Made by a program: the position numbers and the translations under genes
NCBI GenBank assembly: GCA_964500225.1
Contig: CAZCOA010000011.1
Location: forward strand, 1-61,008
Length of the DNA stretch: 61,008 nucleotides
Source of the DNA: JAAYDY01 sp964500225
GTDB lineage: Bacteria > Planctomycetota > Phycisphaerae > FEN-1346 > JAACEH01
Reading direction: 5' to 3'
Shown: one piece after another, positions 1 to 9,700 of the stretch
Layout of the letters: each line of letters opens with the position of its first letter
Position numbering within the stretch: position 1 is the stretch's first letter
Notes under the pieces: generated by a model
Databases searched by the model: none
The model's input: the letters and a program-made list of their open reading frames with translations, nothing else
What the model was told of the DNA's origin: nothing

Positions 1-62
1 GCACCGCCCGCCCACTGCTTTCCCTGCCAATTCATCCGGTCGCCTTCCGCGGATTCCCCCTC

Positions 63-100
63 AAAAAAACCGAGGCTGCCGACGCACGTCGGCAACCTCG
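63..100 (-). terminator. Rho-independent terminator of tRNA-Arg
   Basis: On the minus strand a stem of two blocks (5 bp CGAGG/CCTCG and 7 bp TGCCGAC/GTCGGCA, separated by one mismatch) closes a 4-base loop and is followed directly by seven T residues. It lies 12 bases downstream of the tRNA-Arg 3' end, so it ends that transcript. Confidence 0.85.
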
Positions 101-112
101 ATCATTTTCTGG

Positions 113-186
113 CGTCCCCAGCAGGACTCGAACCTGCAATCTACGGCTCCGGAGGCCGTCGCTCTATCCAATTGAGCCATGGGGAC
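113..186 (-). tRNA. tRNA-Arg (anticodon CCG)
   Basis: The minus strand folds into a standard cloverleaf. The 7-bp acceptor stem is GTCCCCA/TGGGGAC with discriminator G, the D stem is GCTC/GAGC, the anticodon stem is ACGGC/GCCGT around loop CTCCGGA, and the T arm contains GGTTCGAGTCC. Positions 34-36 of the loop read CCG, which decodes CGG arginine codons. The two bases after the discriminator are CC followed by A further on, but a full CCA is not encoded in place. A sigma70-like promoter lies just upstream and a terminator just downstream, so it is a single-gene unit. Confidence 0.95.
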
Positions 187-199
187 TCAACTGAAAATC

Positions 200-227
200 A
201 TGTTACCCGCTGCCGCCGAAAAATCAA
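200..227 (-). promoter_or_regulatory. Sigma70-like promoter of tRNA-Arg
   Basis: On the minus strand TTGATT (-35) and TAACAT (-10) are separated by 16 bases. The -10 box ends 14 bases before the tRNA 5' end, a normal distance for a tRNA promoter. Confidence 0.5.
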
Positions 228-272
228 GGTTTCTCCGCAGAACCCGCCCACATGCCACAGCCCACCTCCCGG

Positions 273-1436
273 TCATGCCCCGCGAAGCTCTGACAGACCA
301 TCGATAAGGCATTCGACCTGCTCCTCCGTGTGGCCGCACGTCAGACTGATGCGCAGCCGGCTTGTGCCGCGCGGCACCGTCGGAGGACGGATCGCCGGAA
401 CCAGGATGCCCTGCTCCCACAGGCCGCCGCTCAGGGCCAAAGCCCGCTCCGCCTCGCCCACGATCACCGGGATAATCGGCGACCGCCCCGCAGACACCGT
501 CCACCCCGCCGCCCTCAGCCGCTCGCGCAGCGAGCACGCCAGGGCGAGCAACCGCTCGCGCCGCTCGGGCTCCTGGCGGACAATCTCCAGCGCCGCCATG
601 GCCGCAGCCGCCTGCGCCGGCGGGATCCCCGTCGTGTAGACAAACGGCCGCCCGCGATTCACCACCAGATCAATCACCGCTCGCGACGCGGCAATGAAGC
701 CGCCCAGGCCGCCCAGCGCCTTCGACAACGTGCCCACCGTCGCGGTCAGGTCGCCGGAGCCGAGCCCCTGCTCCTCGCCCACTCCCGCCCCGGTCGGCCC
801 GAAGACCCCGGTAGCATGGGCCTCGTCCACGACAAACATCGCCCCGTGTGCCCGCGTCACGGCCGCCAGCTCCGCCAGAGACGCCTCGTCACCATCCATT
901 GAGAAGACCGATTCGGTCACGACCAGGCGCCGCCGGTACCCGGCCTTGTCGCGCAGACGGGAGGCCAATGACGCCGGATCGTTGTGCTTCCACGTGACCA
1001 GCCGCGCACGCGACAGCGCGATCGCGTCCAGAATCGACGCGTGGCACAGCCGGTCGGCGAACACCGCGTCGCCCGGCCCGGCAAGCACCGTCACCAGGGC
1101 CAGGTTCGCCATATACCCCGTCGGCAGCACCAGGGCGGCCTCCGTGCCCTTGAAGTCGGCCAATTGCCGCTCCAACTCCGTCACCGCTCCATGCGTACCG
1201 ACAATCAACCGGCTGGCGGAACTGCCTGTCCCGAACCTCGCCACGGCTGCCCCTGCCGCCTCGGCCAGGCGCAGGTCGGTCGCCAGCGACAGGTAATCGT
1301 TCGAGGCGAACTGAAGCACCCGACGCCCATCAACGACGATCTCCGGCCCCGGCGGCGAATCCACGGTCCGCAACTGCCGCCACAGACCGTCGCGTCGGAT
1401 TGCACCGAGCACGTCGTCAATCCACGCTACTGCCAC
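273..1436 (-). CDS. bioF: 8-amino-7-oxononanoate synthase (BioF family)
   Basis: A PLP enzyme of the alpha-oxoamine synthase family (AONS/KBL/ALAS). It would condense pimeloyl-ACP/CoA with L-alanine in the first committed step of biotin synthesis in the cytoplasm. Visible signatures are FASNDYLSL near the N-terminus, GTGSSASRLIVGTH (substrate and phosphate contacts), VVDEAHATGVFG (the Asp that holds the PLP nitrogen) and the Schiff-base lysine in GTLSKALGG. The GTG start at 1436 is preceded by GGAGG seven bases upstream and gives about 387 residues, the usual family length; the open frame runs to 1529 but that extension looks non-coding. No other biotin gene is nearby. A relative with another acyl substrate (for example 2-amino-3-ketobutyrate CoA ligase) cannot be excluded. 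Confidence 0.85.
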   Translation of the reverse strand: MAVAWIDDVLGAIRRDGLWRQLRTVDSPPGPEIVVDGRRVLQFASNDYLSLATDLRLAEAAGAAVARFGTGSSASRLIVGTHGAVTELERQLADFKGTEAALVLPTGYMANLALVTVLAGPGDAVFADRLCHASILDAIALSRARLVTWKHNDPASLASRLRDKAGYRRRLVVTESVFSMDGDEASLAELAAVTRAHGAMFVVDEAHATGVFGPTGAGVGEEQGLGSGDLTATVGTLSKALGGLGGFIAASRAVIDLVVNRGRPFVYTTGIPPAQAAAAMAALEIVRQEPERRERLLALACSLRERLRAAGWTVSAGRSPIIPVIVGEAERALALSGGLWEQGILVPAIRPPTVPRGTSRLRISLTCGHTEEQVECLIDGLSELRGA

Positions 1437-1808
1437 GTCGCCCCCTCCAGTCGCACCACACAGCATCGAACCACCCCACATGGAACCCCTGCGGCCGCTG
1501 CGGCCTGGGCAACATGGGCAAAGCCACAATGTTGCCGGAAATCATCAATGTTTCGCGAATTTGTCAAGTCCACATAACCCCTGTCAAATCGGCCTTTTCA
1601 ACCTATTCTTCTGAAACAAGTTAAGCTGGGCGTTCACTCTAAGCGGCGCGCCCGCATAACCAGCACATCTTCACAGAACCCGCATTCCACTGCTGTTGTT
1701 CCTAAGCACATGGCAATCAAGCATTTATCCACCCGTTTATCGGACGGAGAAACATAACCCCCTTGCGGCACGGCCGTTGCATCCGCTTACGGCGGAGAGG
1801 GACATCCG
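1437..1808. other. Gene-poor intergenic region upstream of bioF
   Basis: No frame shows family similarity or a convincing ribosome binding site. The stretch is visibly more AT-rich between 1540 and 1760 than the flanking genes and should contain the bioF promoter, which I could not define. Confidence 0.5.
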
Positions 1809-1892
1809 ATGGCCTATGTGTTGACACAACTCGACCGACGCAGAGTCAAGATCCTGGTGCTCACCATAGCGACTTTCATCGCGCTTTGCTAG
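1809..1892 (+). CDS. Possible 27-residue membrane peptide
   Basis: ATG at 1809 is preceded by GGAGAGGG at suitable spacing. The frame reads MAYVLTQLDRRRVKILVLTI and then ATFIALC before TAG. A charged segment (DRRRVK) precedes a run of about 16 hydrophobic residues, the layout of a small single-pass membrane peptide with positive residues on the cytoplasmic side. I recognise no family. It could equally be the remnant of the first codons of a larger decayed membrane protein, because the surrounding 900 bases are gene-free. Confidence 0.3.
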   Translation: MAYVLTQLDRRRVKILVLTIATFIALC

Positions 1893-2382
1893 CCTCAGGA
1901 TCAACCTGACAAACTATCGGATCGGCCGCAATGCAGGCCGGTCCGCTCTCATGCGCCGATCGGCCTTCCCCGCCATCGCCCGACGATAATCGACTGCAAC
2001 AAAACCTCGTATATAGTCTATTTGACTCCGTGCCGTCCGTGGTGGATCTTCTGTCTGAGGATACGTGTGGCTGCCACTCATCGGTTCCTTGAGACGGTCA
2101 CCCCGTCTATGTTTGGGTGAGGGTGGGCAGACACACCTCATCCGCTCTGAGGGAACGTTTCCCGCCGAGGCCCGTCCACCTCCAAGGAGACGGCGGGCAA
2201 TGTTTCACCATGACGTCATAACATCGCACACGAAGTAGCCTGTGCCCACTATGGGTCACAAGCGTTTCTCCAACCGTGGTCAGGGGAAAGGGATCATTCT
2301 ATGGGGCCGCACGCGTGCAGTCGCTCCGCTCATGCCGCCACGGTGTGGGTCGGTCCGTCCGCCCTGGCGTCGAAACGACGGC
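1893..2382. other. Non-coding stretch, no supported gene
   Basis: Short open frames exist here on both strands (for example 1914-2141 on the minus strand), but none has a ribosome binding site or recognisable protein character. I see no RNA fold or repeat that stands out. Confidence 0.4.
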
Positions 2383-2414
2383 GGCGGACGGGACGTTGAG
2401 CGCCCCCGCCCGCC
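2383..2414 (-). terminator. Terminator-like hairpin after the 2.4-4.2 kb gene
   Basis: On the minus strand GGCGGGCGGG pairs with CCCGTCCGCC (10 bp with one G-T pair) around a 12-base loop, starting 23 bases after the stop codon. The following T-tract is weak (GTCGTTTCG), so the call rests on stem strength and position. Confidence 0.4.
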
Positions 2415-2436
2415 GCATGGTTCTTCCTTGCGGTGA

Positions 2437-4167
2437 TCAGTCCCGCGTCGCCTCGGCCGGCGATGGCGATGCCGCCTTCTCTGCCTCCGCGGCCTTGGCA
2501 GCAGCCTCGTCGAGTTTCGCTTTCAGTTTCGCGCGTCGAGGGCCGGGCCTGAGCGCGTCGGGCGACGGGCCCAGGTGGGCCGCCTCCTCCCCGTGGTCCT
2601 TCGTCCAGCCGTCGGTCGGCGCTTTGCTCAGGCTCCGGTACTTGTCCCACATGGCCCGGACCCATGCTTCGCCGGCGTACCCCTGGTGGTTCCAGGACTT
2701 CGTCGGGTCCAACAGGTTCCTGTCGCCGAACTCCTTGCCGATAACCGTCCGAAACGGCGTGTCGTCCTGCGTCATCCAACGATCCACATAATCCAGGAAG
2801 GCGTCGTGGTTCCACTGCCTCTCCAGGCCGAGAATGCGCAGGGCCAGCCCCTGCCCCACCCAACAGCAACTGGTATTGGCCCGGCGATAGGCCTCGCTCT
2901 GATAATTCGCCTGCTCGATCTCCTTGCCGTCCTTGGTCGTCCAGACCATGTCCCACTGTGACGGATGCAGATGCTCATAGGGGCCCCAGGCAGGCCGCGG
3001 CGGTTGGCCCGTGGCGGCCAGGATGCCGCTATGGCCGGCGAAGACCACGTACGCCCCGTTCCACGCCTTGCCGTATCGCGTCTGCTGATCCTCGCCGAAG
3101 GCCACCTTCGGAAACGCCTTCGTCGGCGATGCCATCTCGTCGTCGCCCAGCAGATAGCCGGCCAACACGATCGGCAGCTTGCGCCCGCTACCGTGGCCGC
3201 CCCAGCCTTCCCACCCCGGGTGCCCCGACTTCACCGCCCCCCAGTAGTCGATTCCCACCTGAACGAAATTCAGCAAGAGCGGCTCCTTCTGCTCGGCCGG
3301 GAAATCCATGCACAGCAGCAGTGCCGCATCACCCACCGCCTGCCCCACCCACTGACCGTAGTGCGGCATGTTCTCCATCGGCTGATCGAACCCGAAGAAG
3401 CCCGTGTTCAGCCACGCCTTCTGGAACACCTCGGCAAACTTCACCGGATCGGGGACGCCCTCCACGCGTTGGAGCGTCGGCAACAGGTTCCGCCGCAGGT
3501 TCCGCGCCAGGTAGATCGTCTGCTTGCGGTCGCAGTAGGCCGGTCGGAAGGCGTCCGCCGGCTGCGGCGACGCCACGCACGTCAGCACCGCCGCCACCTT
3601 GATCGGGCAGTTGTCATGAACCGCACGCATGCCCCCGGAATGGTAAACGAACCGCGAGTTCTCGCCCACCTTCAGGCTGATCGTCGAAACCAGCGTGTCG
3701 CCCGGTTTCATCTCATACGGCGGGCGGCTGATGAGTTTGGGCTCGAAGAAGTTCTTGATCCCGCTGTCGTAGGCCATCCGGTCGTTCGCCGGCGGATTCA
3801 GCATCGACCCGTGACGAACGCGCTCGGTCACCTTGAGGCGGTCCCGCTCGATCATGTACTTCTCGCGATCGTCCAGCTCGTCGTCGGTCACCTCGGCGCC
3901 GATGCGCGGCTTCGGGTCGATCTCCTTCACCGTCACCGGGCCGACGACGTAGTAGTCCCCGTTGACGAATCGCCCGACGCGGACCGGCTGGTCGAACGTC
4001 CACGTGATGCCGTACTGGCTCACCTTCTCCAGCAGCGGCAGACTGTCCACGGTCGGCGCAGCCGGGGCATTGTCGCTGCCGTAGATGACAACGCCTTCGG
4101 CCGCCAAGCTCGTTCCACCCATTAGAATCGCCAAGACGATCCCCACATTGCGTGCCGTGTTCAGCAT
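2437..4167 (-). CDS. Exported protein of unknown function
   Basis: About 576 residues from ATG 4167, which has GGGAG upstream; the open frame extends to 4275 but the extra N-terminus is arginine-rich and not protein-like. Residues 1-23 form a signal peptide (MLNTARNVG, hydrophobic core, cleavage near SLAAEG), so it is secreted to the periplasm or envelope. The middle is rich in Trp, Gly and His (for example HPGWEGWGGHGSGRKLP and WNGAYVVFAGHSG) and alternates with helical segments, which suggests an alpha/alpha-toroid fold, perhaps carbohydrate-related. The last 50 residues are a charged Ala/Lys/Glu tail. I recognise no named family. It precedes a terminator-like hairpin and lies downstream of the DUF4159 gene on the same strand, 204 bases away. 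Confidence 0.7.
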   Translation of the reverse strand: MLNTARNVGIVLAILMGGTSLAAEGVVIYGSDNAPAAPTVDSLPLLEKVSQYGITWTFDQPVRVGRFVNGDYYVVGPVTVKEIDPKPRIGAEVTDDELDDREKYMIERDRLKVTERVRHGSMLNPPANDRMAYDSGIKNFFEPKLISRPPYEMKPGDTLVSTISLKVGENSRFVYHSGGMRAVHDNCPIKVAAVLTCVASPQPADAFRPAYCDRKQTIYLARNLRRNLLPTLQRVEGVPDPVKFAEVFQKAWLNTGFFGFDQPMENMPHYGQWVGQAVGDAALLLCMDFPAEQKEPLLLNFVQVGIDYWGAVKSGHPGWEGWGGHGSGRKLPIVLAGYLLGDDEMASPTKAFPKVAFGEDQQTRYGKAWNGAYVVFAGHSGILAATGQPPRPAWGPYEHLHPSQWDMVWTTKDGKEIEQANYQSEAYRRANTSCCWVGQGLALRILGLERQWNHDAFLDYVDRWMTQDDTPFRTVIGKEFGDRNLLDPTKSWNHQGYAGEAWVRAMWDKYRSLSKAPTDGWTKDHGEEAAHLGPSPDALRPGPRRAKLKAKLDEAAAKAAEAEKAASPSPAEATRD

Positions 4168-4371
4168 TGTTTGGCTCCCACTAGAGAAGGTTCCCAGCGA
4201 ACATTTCCGCGGCAACCGCCCCGGCCGCACCGTGCGCCGCCGCGCCGAGACCGGCCATACAACAAGGAAGAACATGAAGATCGACTGGAGATTCCAACCC
4301 CAGGCAACATCAGAGGTGCCGCCTGAAGCCGCGGCCGCCGTGCCTGGCGGGCGACGCAGACCCTAACCTTT

Positions 4372-6383
4372 CTACGGAGCAACCAGCGAACGCCCCGGAG
4401 TGCCTTTCGGGCGGTCCGAGGCGGGCTTGCCGGCCTTATCCGATTCCTGGGCGGCACTGTCCAGCGTGCGGTGAAGCCGCCGATTGCCCGTGGCCGTGCG
4501 GAACAGGTTCACGCCGAACTGAAACACCCACTCGTGGTTCGTCCTCAAGTCCTGGTTCCAGACGCAGCCGATGTTCCATGGACAGTAATAGACCACCGTG
4601 CGCATGGGCTTGGCAACGGGTTCCGACGGATCCGCCGCCGGCTCCTGTCGGTGGTCCTGCGGCAACGGTGTAACCGAGGGAATCGTGCGATACCAAGGCT
4701 CCGGATCCATCTCCGAGGGGTCCGGCGGCTGGACCGCGATGTCCAGTCCAAACACCGGACGACGCTTGTCGGGGACCAGTTTGAAGTGGCTGTTGTAGAC
4801 CGGGTGCTCGGCTTCAAGTTCCCGAAGCGATGCCTCCGGGAAGACCTCCTTCATCAGGGCCCTGAACCCGTCGTTGAAAGCCTCGACGTGGCAACAGTTG
4901 TCGGCCAGAATGACGCCCCCACGCTCGACGTAACGGCGAAGTTTCTTCTTCTCAAGCTCCGTAAGGTTCGTCGGCGGTTTGTGGCCGCTGATGTAGAGAA
5001 GCGGCGCATCGAGCCACTGGCTCACTTCGCCCGAGATGTCCGCAATTTGCCAGCGAAACCGCTGCTCGAACACGCTTTCGACATACCGCGTGAAGTTCGG
5101 CAGGTCGCGGGCATGGTTGTTCCAGTCGCCTCGCCACCGCAGTTTGTTGATCACGAACGGAGCACGTCCTTTGGCCAGAAACAGCATGCCGAACGACGTC
5201 TCGACGATATCATTGTACCCTTCCGTGGAACGCAACCGCCCCTCGTCGTCAACCATGCTCCACGCCCCGTCCTTCTTCTGTGTTCGCAGGTAGTACCATG
5301 CCCCGTTGCGGTACCAGTCGTGGCCGCCGAGTTGCTTCAGGCCGCTGGCGGCCCCGACGCGTTCGATCGAGTAATGGTAGTACCCGCTCCGCGGGAACAG
5401 TTTGCCTCCGTACGGCACGAACATGCCGCCCAGTTCGTCCACGTCCAGGCAGACGCGCTGGTGCGCCCGCTCGATGGCCTGGCCGATCGGGCCCAACTTG
5501 CCGCAATCCTCGCTCTTTCTGCCATCGAAGACCGCCTCGCCCGTCTCGCCCAGCAGGTCTCTCAGGATATAGAGACTGGCCAGCCCCGTCGCGTTCATCG
5601 TCGGGCTCATGGGCGGATGATCGTACTTTTCGGCATCCTTGATATAGCTCCAGCCGCCCCACACATTCTGGGTATCCACGAACATACGAGCCGAGCGGTC
5701 GAGCGTCGCCCGTGGAATCTCGACGCCGCGCTTGCTCATCTCCCACAAGGCCAGGACGGCAAACTGCGTGTTCGATCGGTCGCCGCTCTTGAAGGCGTCG
5801 CGCCAGGTGGACCCCACAATGCGCCCCCATCCGGAGTGTTCCGCCGGAGGCACCCGTTGCGGATCCAGCAGCCAGTAGGTCCACATGCCGTCCTGGGCCT
5901 GCCACTCGACGAAGCGGCGAAGAAGAGCCTCCATGGCCCGACGCTCCGAGCGTCCGAGGTTGTCCTTGGGCAGCTTCGCCAGAACCATCGCCTGGATGGC
6001 CACCTCATACGTGTGGTCGGTCGGCGTTTCCATGACGTACGTGAAGGCGGCCCGCAACGCAGGATCGTCCAGCGTGGCGCCGGCCTCGAGCATGGCCAGC
6101 AGGGCAAGCCCAGTCTGCCTACGGGGTAAGCGAAATTGAGCACCTTGGCGGTGGCGCCGATCCGCCCATCGGGCGTCTGTCTGCTCCGCAGAAACTTGGC
6201 GGCCTGCTCCAGCGACGCCTTCACGTGCGCGTCGGTAATCTCCATGGGCGTCTTCGGCATCTTCAGCGCAGGATGCGACACGGAACTGCTGCGACTGTCA
6301 GACGGCGGAGCCGCCGAGATGCCGACCGAAGCAAACAGCAGGAAGACACAGACCGCCGTCACTGCACAGAATCGCTTCCTCAT
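4372..6383 (-). pseudogene. DUF4159 / alpha-toroid repeat exported protein, frameshifted
   Basis: The intact product would be about 670 residues. ATG 6383 follows GGAGG and begins a signal peptide (MRKRFCAVTAV, cleavage near ISAAP). The frame runs through a first toroid repeat (FLRSRQTPDGRIG) to NFAYPVG and then turns into nonsense. In another frame the sequence resumes exactly with QTGLALLAMLEAG. One missing C in GGCAG (6115-6119) accounts for the switch. The rest holds more prenyltransferase/squalene-cyclase-like repeats (WQAQDGMWTYW, VWGGWSYIKD) and then a C-terminal DUF4159 domain (LLYISGHKPP, GGVILADNCC). The remaining 570 codons are clean, so this is either a very recent mutation or a sequencing/assembly error. 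Function is unknown; DUF4159 proteins are common in planctomycetes. Confidence 0.75.
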
Positions 6384-6601
6384 CGCGAGGCCTCCCTGCG
6401 CTGTCGGCCAGACTACCTGCCATGTTATACATAAACAACCCAAGCCGCCGGAGAATTCCTCCATTCCGCCGCCCCGCCCCGCGAGGTCGCCACTCGACAT
6501 TCCGGCAAGAACGCCCGCCCGCACGCCTCCGCCAGACGCCCACCATCCGCTTTCTCACCCGAAATGTCGCCACCGGGAAGAAAGATTCCCGATATACCCC
6601 C

Positions 6602-6630
6602 TTGATTTTAGTATTTTGTTAGGGTATCAT
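6602..6630 (+). promoter_or_regulatory. Sigma70-like promoter upstream of dnaE2
   Basis: TTGATT (6602-6607) and TATCAT (6625-6630) are separated by 17 bases in a local AT-rich patch, about 100 bases before the chosen start of the polymerase gene. The only GC-poor island between two divergent genes makes it a good candidate. I saw no clear LexA-type palindrome. Confidence 0.5.
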
Positions 6631-6728
6631 TCCAGAAAGTATCCGGATTTCAAGGCACGGGACAGATGGTGGCGGCCGGCACAGACGGGAGACTCCCGCC
6701 GCCGGTTGCCGCGTTGGGAAACCGTGCC

Positions 6729-9700
6729 ATGTATGTGCCGCTACGAGTACGAAGCAACACCAGCCTGCTCTATGGGGCGAGTCGCCCGGACGAGTTGATC
6801 GACACCGCCCGGCGTCTCGGCTATCGGGCCATGGCCCTGGCCGATCGCGATACCATGTACGGGGCCATCCCTTTCTATATTGCCGCGCGGCAGGCCGGCA
6901 TCGAACCAATTCTCGGCGTCGAGCTGTTCCAGGGCCAGGCCGCCACGGAGCAAAGTGCCCTGCTCCTGGCCCGCGACCTCGAAGGCTACCGCACACTCTG
7001 CCGACTGGTCACGGCACGGAACCTGGACGAATCGTTCGACCTGGGCGAGGCCCTATGCCGCCACCATGAGGGGCTGTTCGTCGTCGCCATGAGCATCCCG
7101 CTCGTGAATCGGCTACGCGGCCACGTGCCCGCCGACGCCCTGTTTCTTGGACTCTGCGCCTACGGCGACCGTCGCGACCGCCTGCGACAGGAAGGCACAG
7201 TCCGCGCGGCCCGGGCGGCGCGCGTGCCGTTGGCGGCCGCCCCGGAAATCGCTTTCCACCACCCCCACCGCCACCGCGTCCATCGCGTGCTGCGCGCCAT
7301 TGCCGAACGTGCCCTGGCGGCCGATCTGCCCATGCGACGGCTGGCCCATCCTAGGGCCCACCTCTGCCCACCCGCCGACATGGCCGCCCGCTATGCCCCG
7401 TGGCCGGAGGCATTGGCCAACGCGCGGCTCATTGCCGACGGGTGCCGTCTGGAACTGCCTCTGGGGCGGCACGTCTTTCCGAGTTTTCCACTGACCGAGG
7501 GCGAAACCGCCTACTCTCGACTGGCCCGACTCGCCTTCGACGGCCTCGCGCGGCGGCACGGGCGATTGCGGCCCGAGGCCGTCGCCCGAGTCGAACACGA
7601 GTTGGCCATCATCGAGCGACTGGGCTTCTCGCCCTATTTTCTGATCGTTCACGACATTGCCGAGTTCGCCCGCCGCGAGAAGATTCCCACAGTGGCCCGC
7701 GGATCGGCAGCCAACAGCCTGGTGGTGTATGCCCTGGGCCTGTCGAATGTCGATCCCCTGGAGCACGACCTCTATTTCGAGCGATTCCTGAACCTGTCGC
7801 GCAGCGATTGCCCCGACATCGACCTGGACGTCTGCTGGCGGCGGCGCGACAAGGTGATCGACTACATCTTTCGGACCTACGGTCCCGCGCACGTGGCGAT
7901 GCTCTCGACACATACGACCTATCAGGCTCGCAGCGCCTTTCGCGACGTCGCCAGGGCCTGCGGCATAGCGCCCGCAGAGGCCGACCGCCTGTCGAAGGTG
8001 TTGCCGCACTACGGCGCCAGAAGCATTCGCGACGCCATCGTGTCGTTTCCCGAGTGCCGCTCGTTTCCGGTGGATCGGCCGGGCATGGCCGAGATACTCA
8101 CGATGACCGAGACCCTCGACGGTTATCCGCGCCACACGAGCGTCCACGTGGGCGGCGTCGTGATCGCCGACCGCCCGCTGACGGACTATGTGCCGCTGGA
8201 ACGGGCGGCCAAGGGCGTCGTGGTGACGCAATACGACATGGACTCGGTGGAGCGGATGGGGCTGGTGAAGATGGACATCCTGGCTCAGCGGTCGCTCACC
8301 ATCATCGAAGACACGTGCCGCAGGGTCAGGGAAAATTACGGCATCGAGATCGATCCCGAGTCGATTCCCGATGGCGATGCGGCTACGGCGGCGACGCTCC
8401 GCGAGGGCCGCACCATCGGCTGTTTTCAGATCGAGTCGCCGGGCATGCGGAACCTGCTGAAGATGATGCGGGCCCGCAACCGCCTGGATGTGATCCACGC
8501 CCTGTCGCTGATACGCCCCGGACCGGCCTCCAGCGGCATGAAAGAGCGGTTCATCCGTCGCCGTCTCGGACAGGAACCCACCGAGTACGCCGACGAACGG
8601 CTGCGAGGGTTGCTCGACGAAACCCATGGCGTGATGCTCTATCAGGAAGACGTGCTGCGCGTGGCCCACGTGATGGCGGGATTCTCGCTGGAGAAAGCCG
8701 ACGAACTGCGCAAAGCGATGACCAAGGACCGCAGCGGCGACCGGTTCGATCGGATGCGCGAGGAGTTTCTGCGCGGCGTGTTGCAGGGGGGCGGCACGCG
8801 CGAACTGGCCGAGACCCTCTGGGACCAGGTGTCGCAATTCGCCGGGTACTCGTACTGCAAGGCCCACGCCTGCACGTACGGACAGATCAGTTACCAGACC
8901 GTTTACCTGAAAAGCCGCCGGCCGGGCGAGTTTCTGGCGGCGGTGCTGGCCAACCAGGCCGGCTACTACGAGCCGCGCGAATACGTCGAGGAAGCGCGGC
9001 GGCTGGGCGTGACGGTCTTGCCGCCGGACATCAACGCAAGCGACGTGGAGTTTGCAGCCCATCGCTGCGAAACGGCGACTGCCGGATCGGCGATTCGGGT
9101 CGGCTTGCGGCACGTGCGCGGCCTGTCGGCACGGCACATCCGGCAACTGATCGACGAGCGGCAACGTCGCGGCCCCTATCGCAGCCTCGACGACTTGCTG
9201 CTGCGCGTGCCGTTGGCACGCGACGAGGCCGAGAACCTCATCCTGAGCGGCGCGATGGACGGTTTCGGCCTATCACAGCCCGAGTTGCTCTGGCGGCTGG
9301 ACCTGGAGCACAAGCGGCTCAGCCGTGCCTCGCCTGGAGGATTGTTTCAGACAGCCGAAGAGAATGAGACGCACACGGCAACAACCGCCGGCGTCATGGC
9401 TTCTTGTGCCCCTGCCGAATGGCAGGAAGCTGCCGCTCACGGCAACTACCCCGTACCGGACGACTACTCCCCCGGACGGCGGCTCGGCCTGGAAGAGTTT
9501 GCTCTGGACCTGACGGCGTCGGCCCATCCGATGACCGTCCTGGGCAAAAAGCTCGATCTGCCCGACCGCGTGCCCAACGGCAGCCTGGGCGCACACGTGG
9601 GCCGCCAAGTGTGCGTGGCCGGCGTCCTCGTCGCCTCGCGCCGCGCCCGCACCCGGAGCGGCGAGTTCATGATGTTCGTGTCCCTGGAAGACGAAACCGC

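Noticed and set aside
1914..2141. A 75-codon minus-strand frame in the gene-poor region
   Set aside because: No SD, no protein-like composition, no known motif.
4168..4275. N-terminal extension of the 2.4-4.2 kb gene
   Set aside because: The extra 36 residues are Arg-rich and precede a perfect signal peptide with its own SD, so the later ATG is preferred.
6115..6119. Programmed frameshift in the DUF4159 gene
   Set aside because: No slippery heptamer or downstream structure typical of recoding; a simple missing base explains it.
7113..9164. A 683-codon minus-strand frame inside dnaE2
   Set aside because: Shadow of a well-supported polymerase gene; its composition is His/Arg/Val-rich with no recognisable domain.
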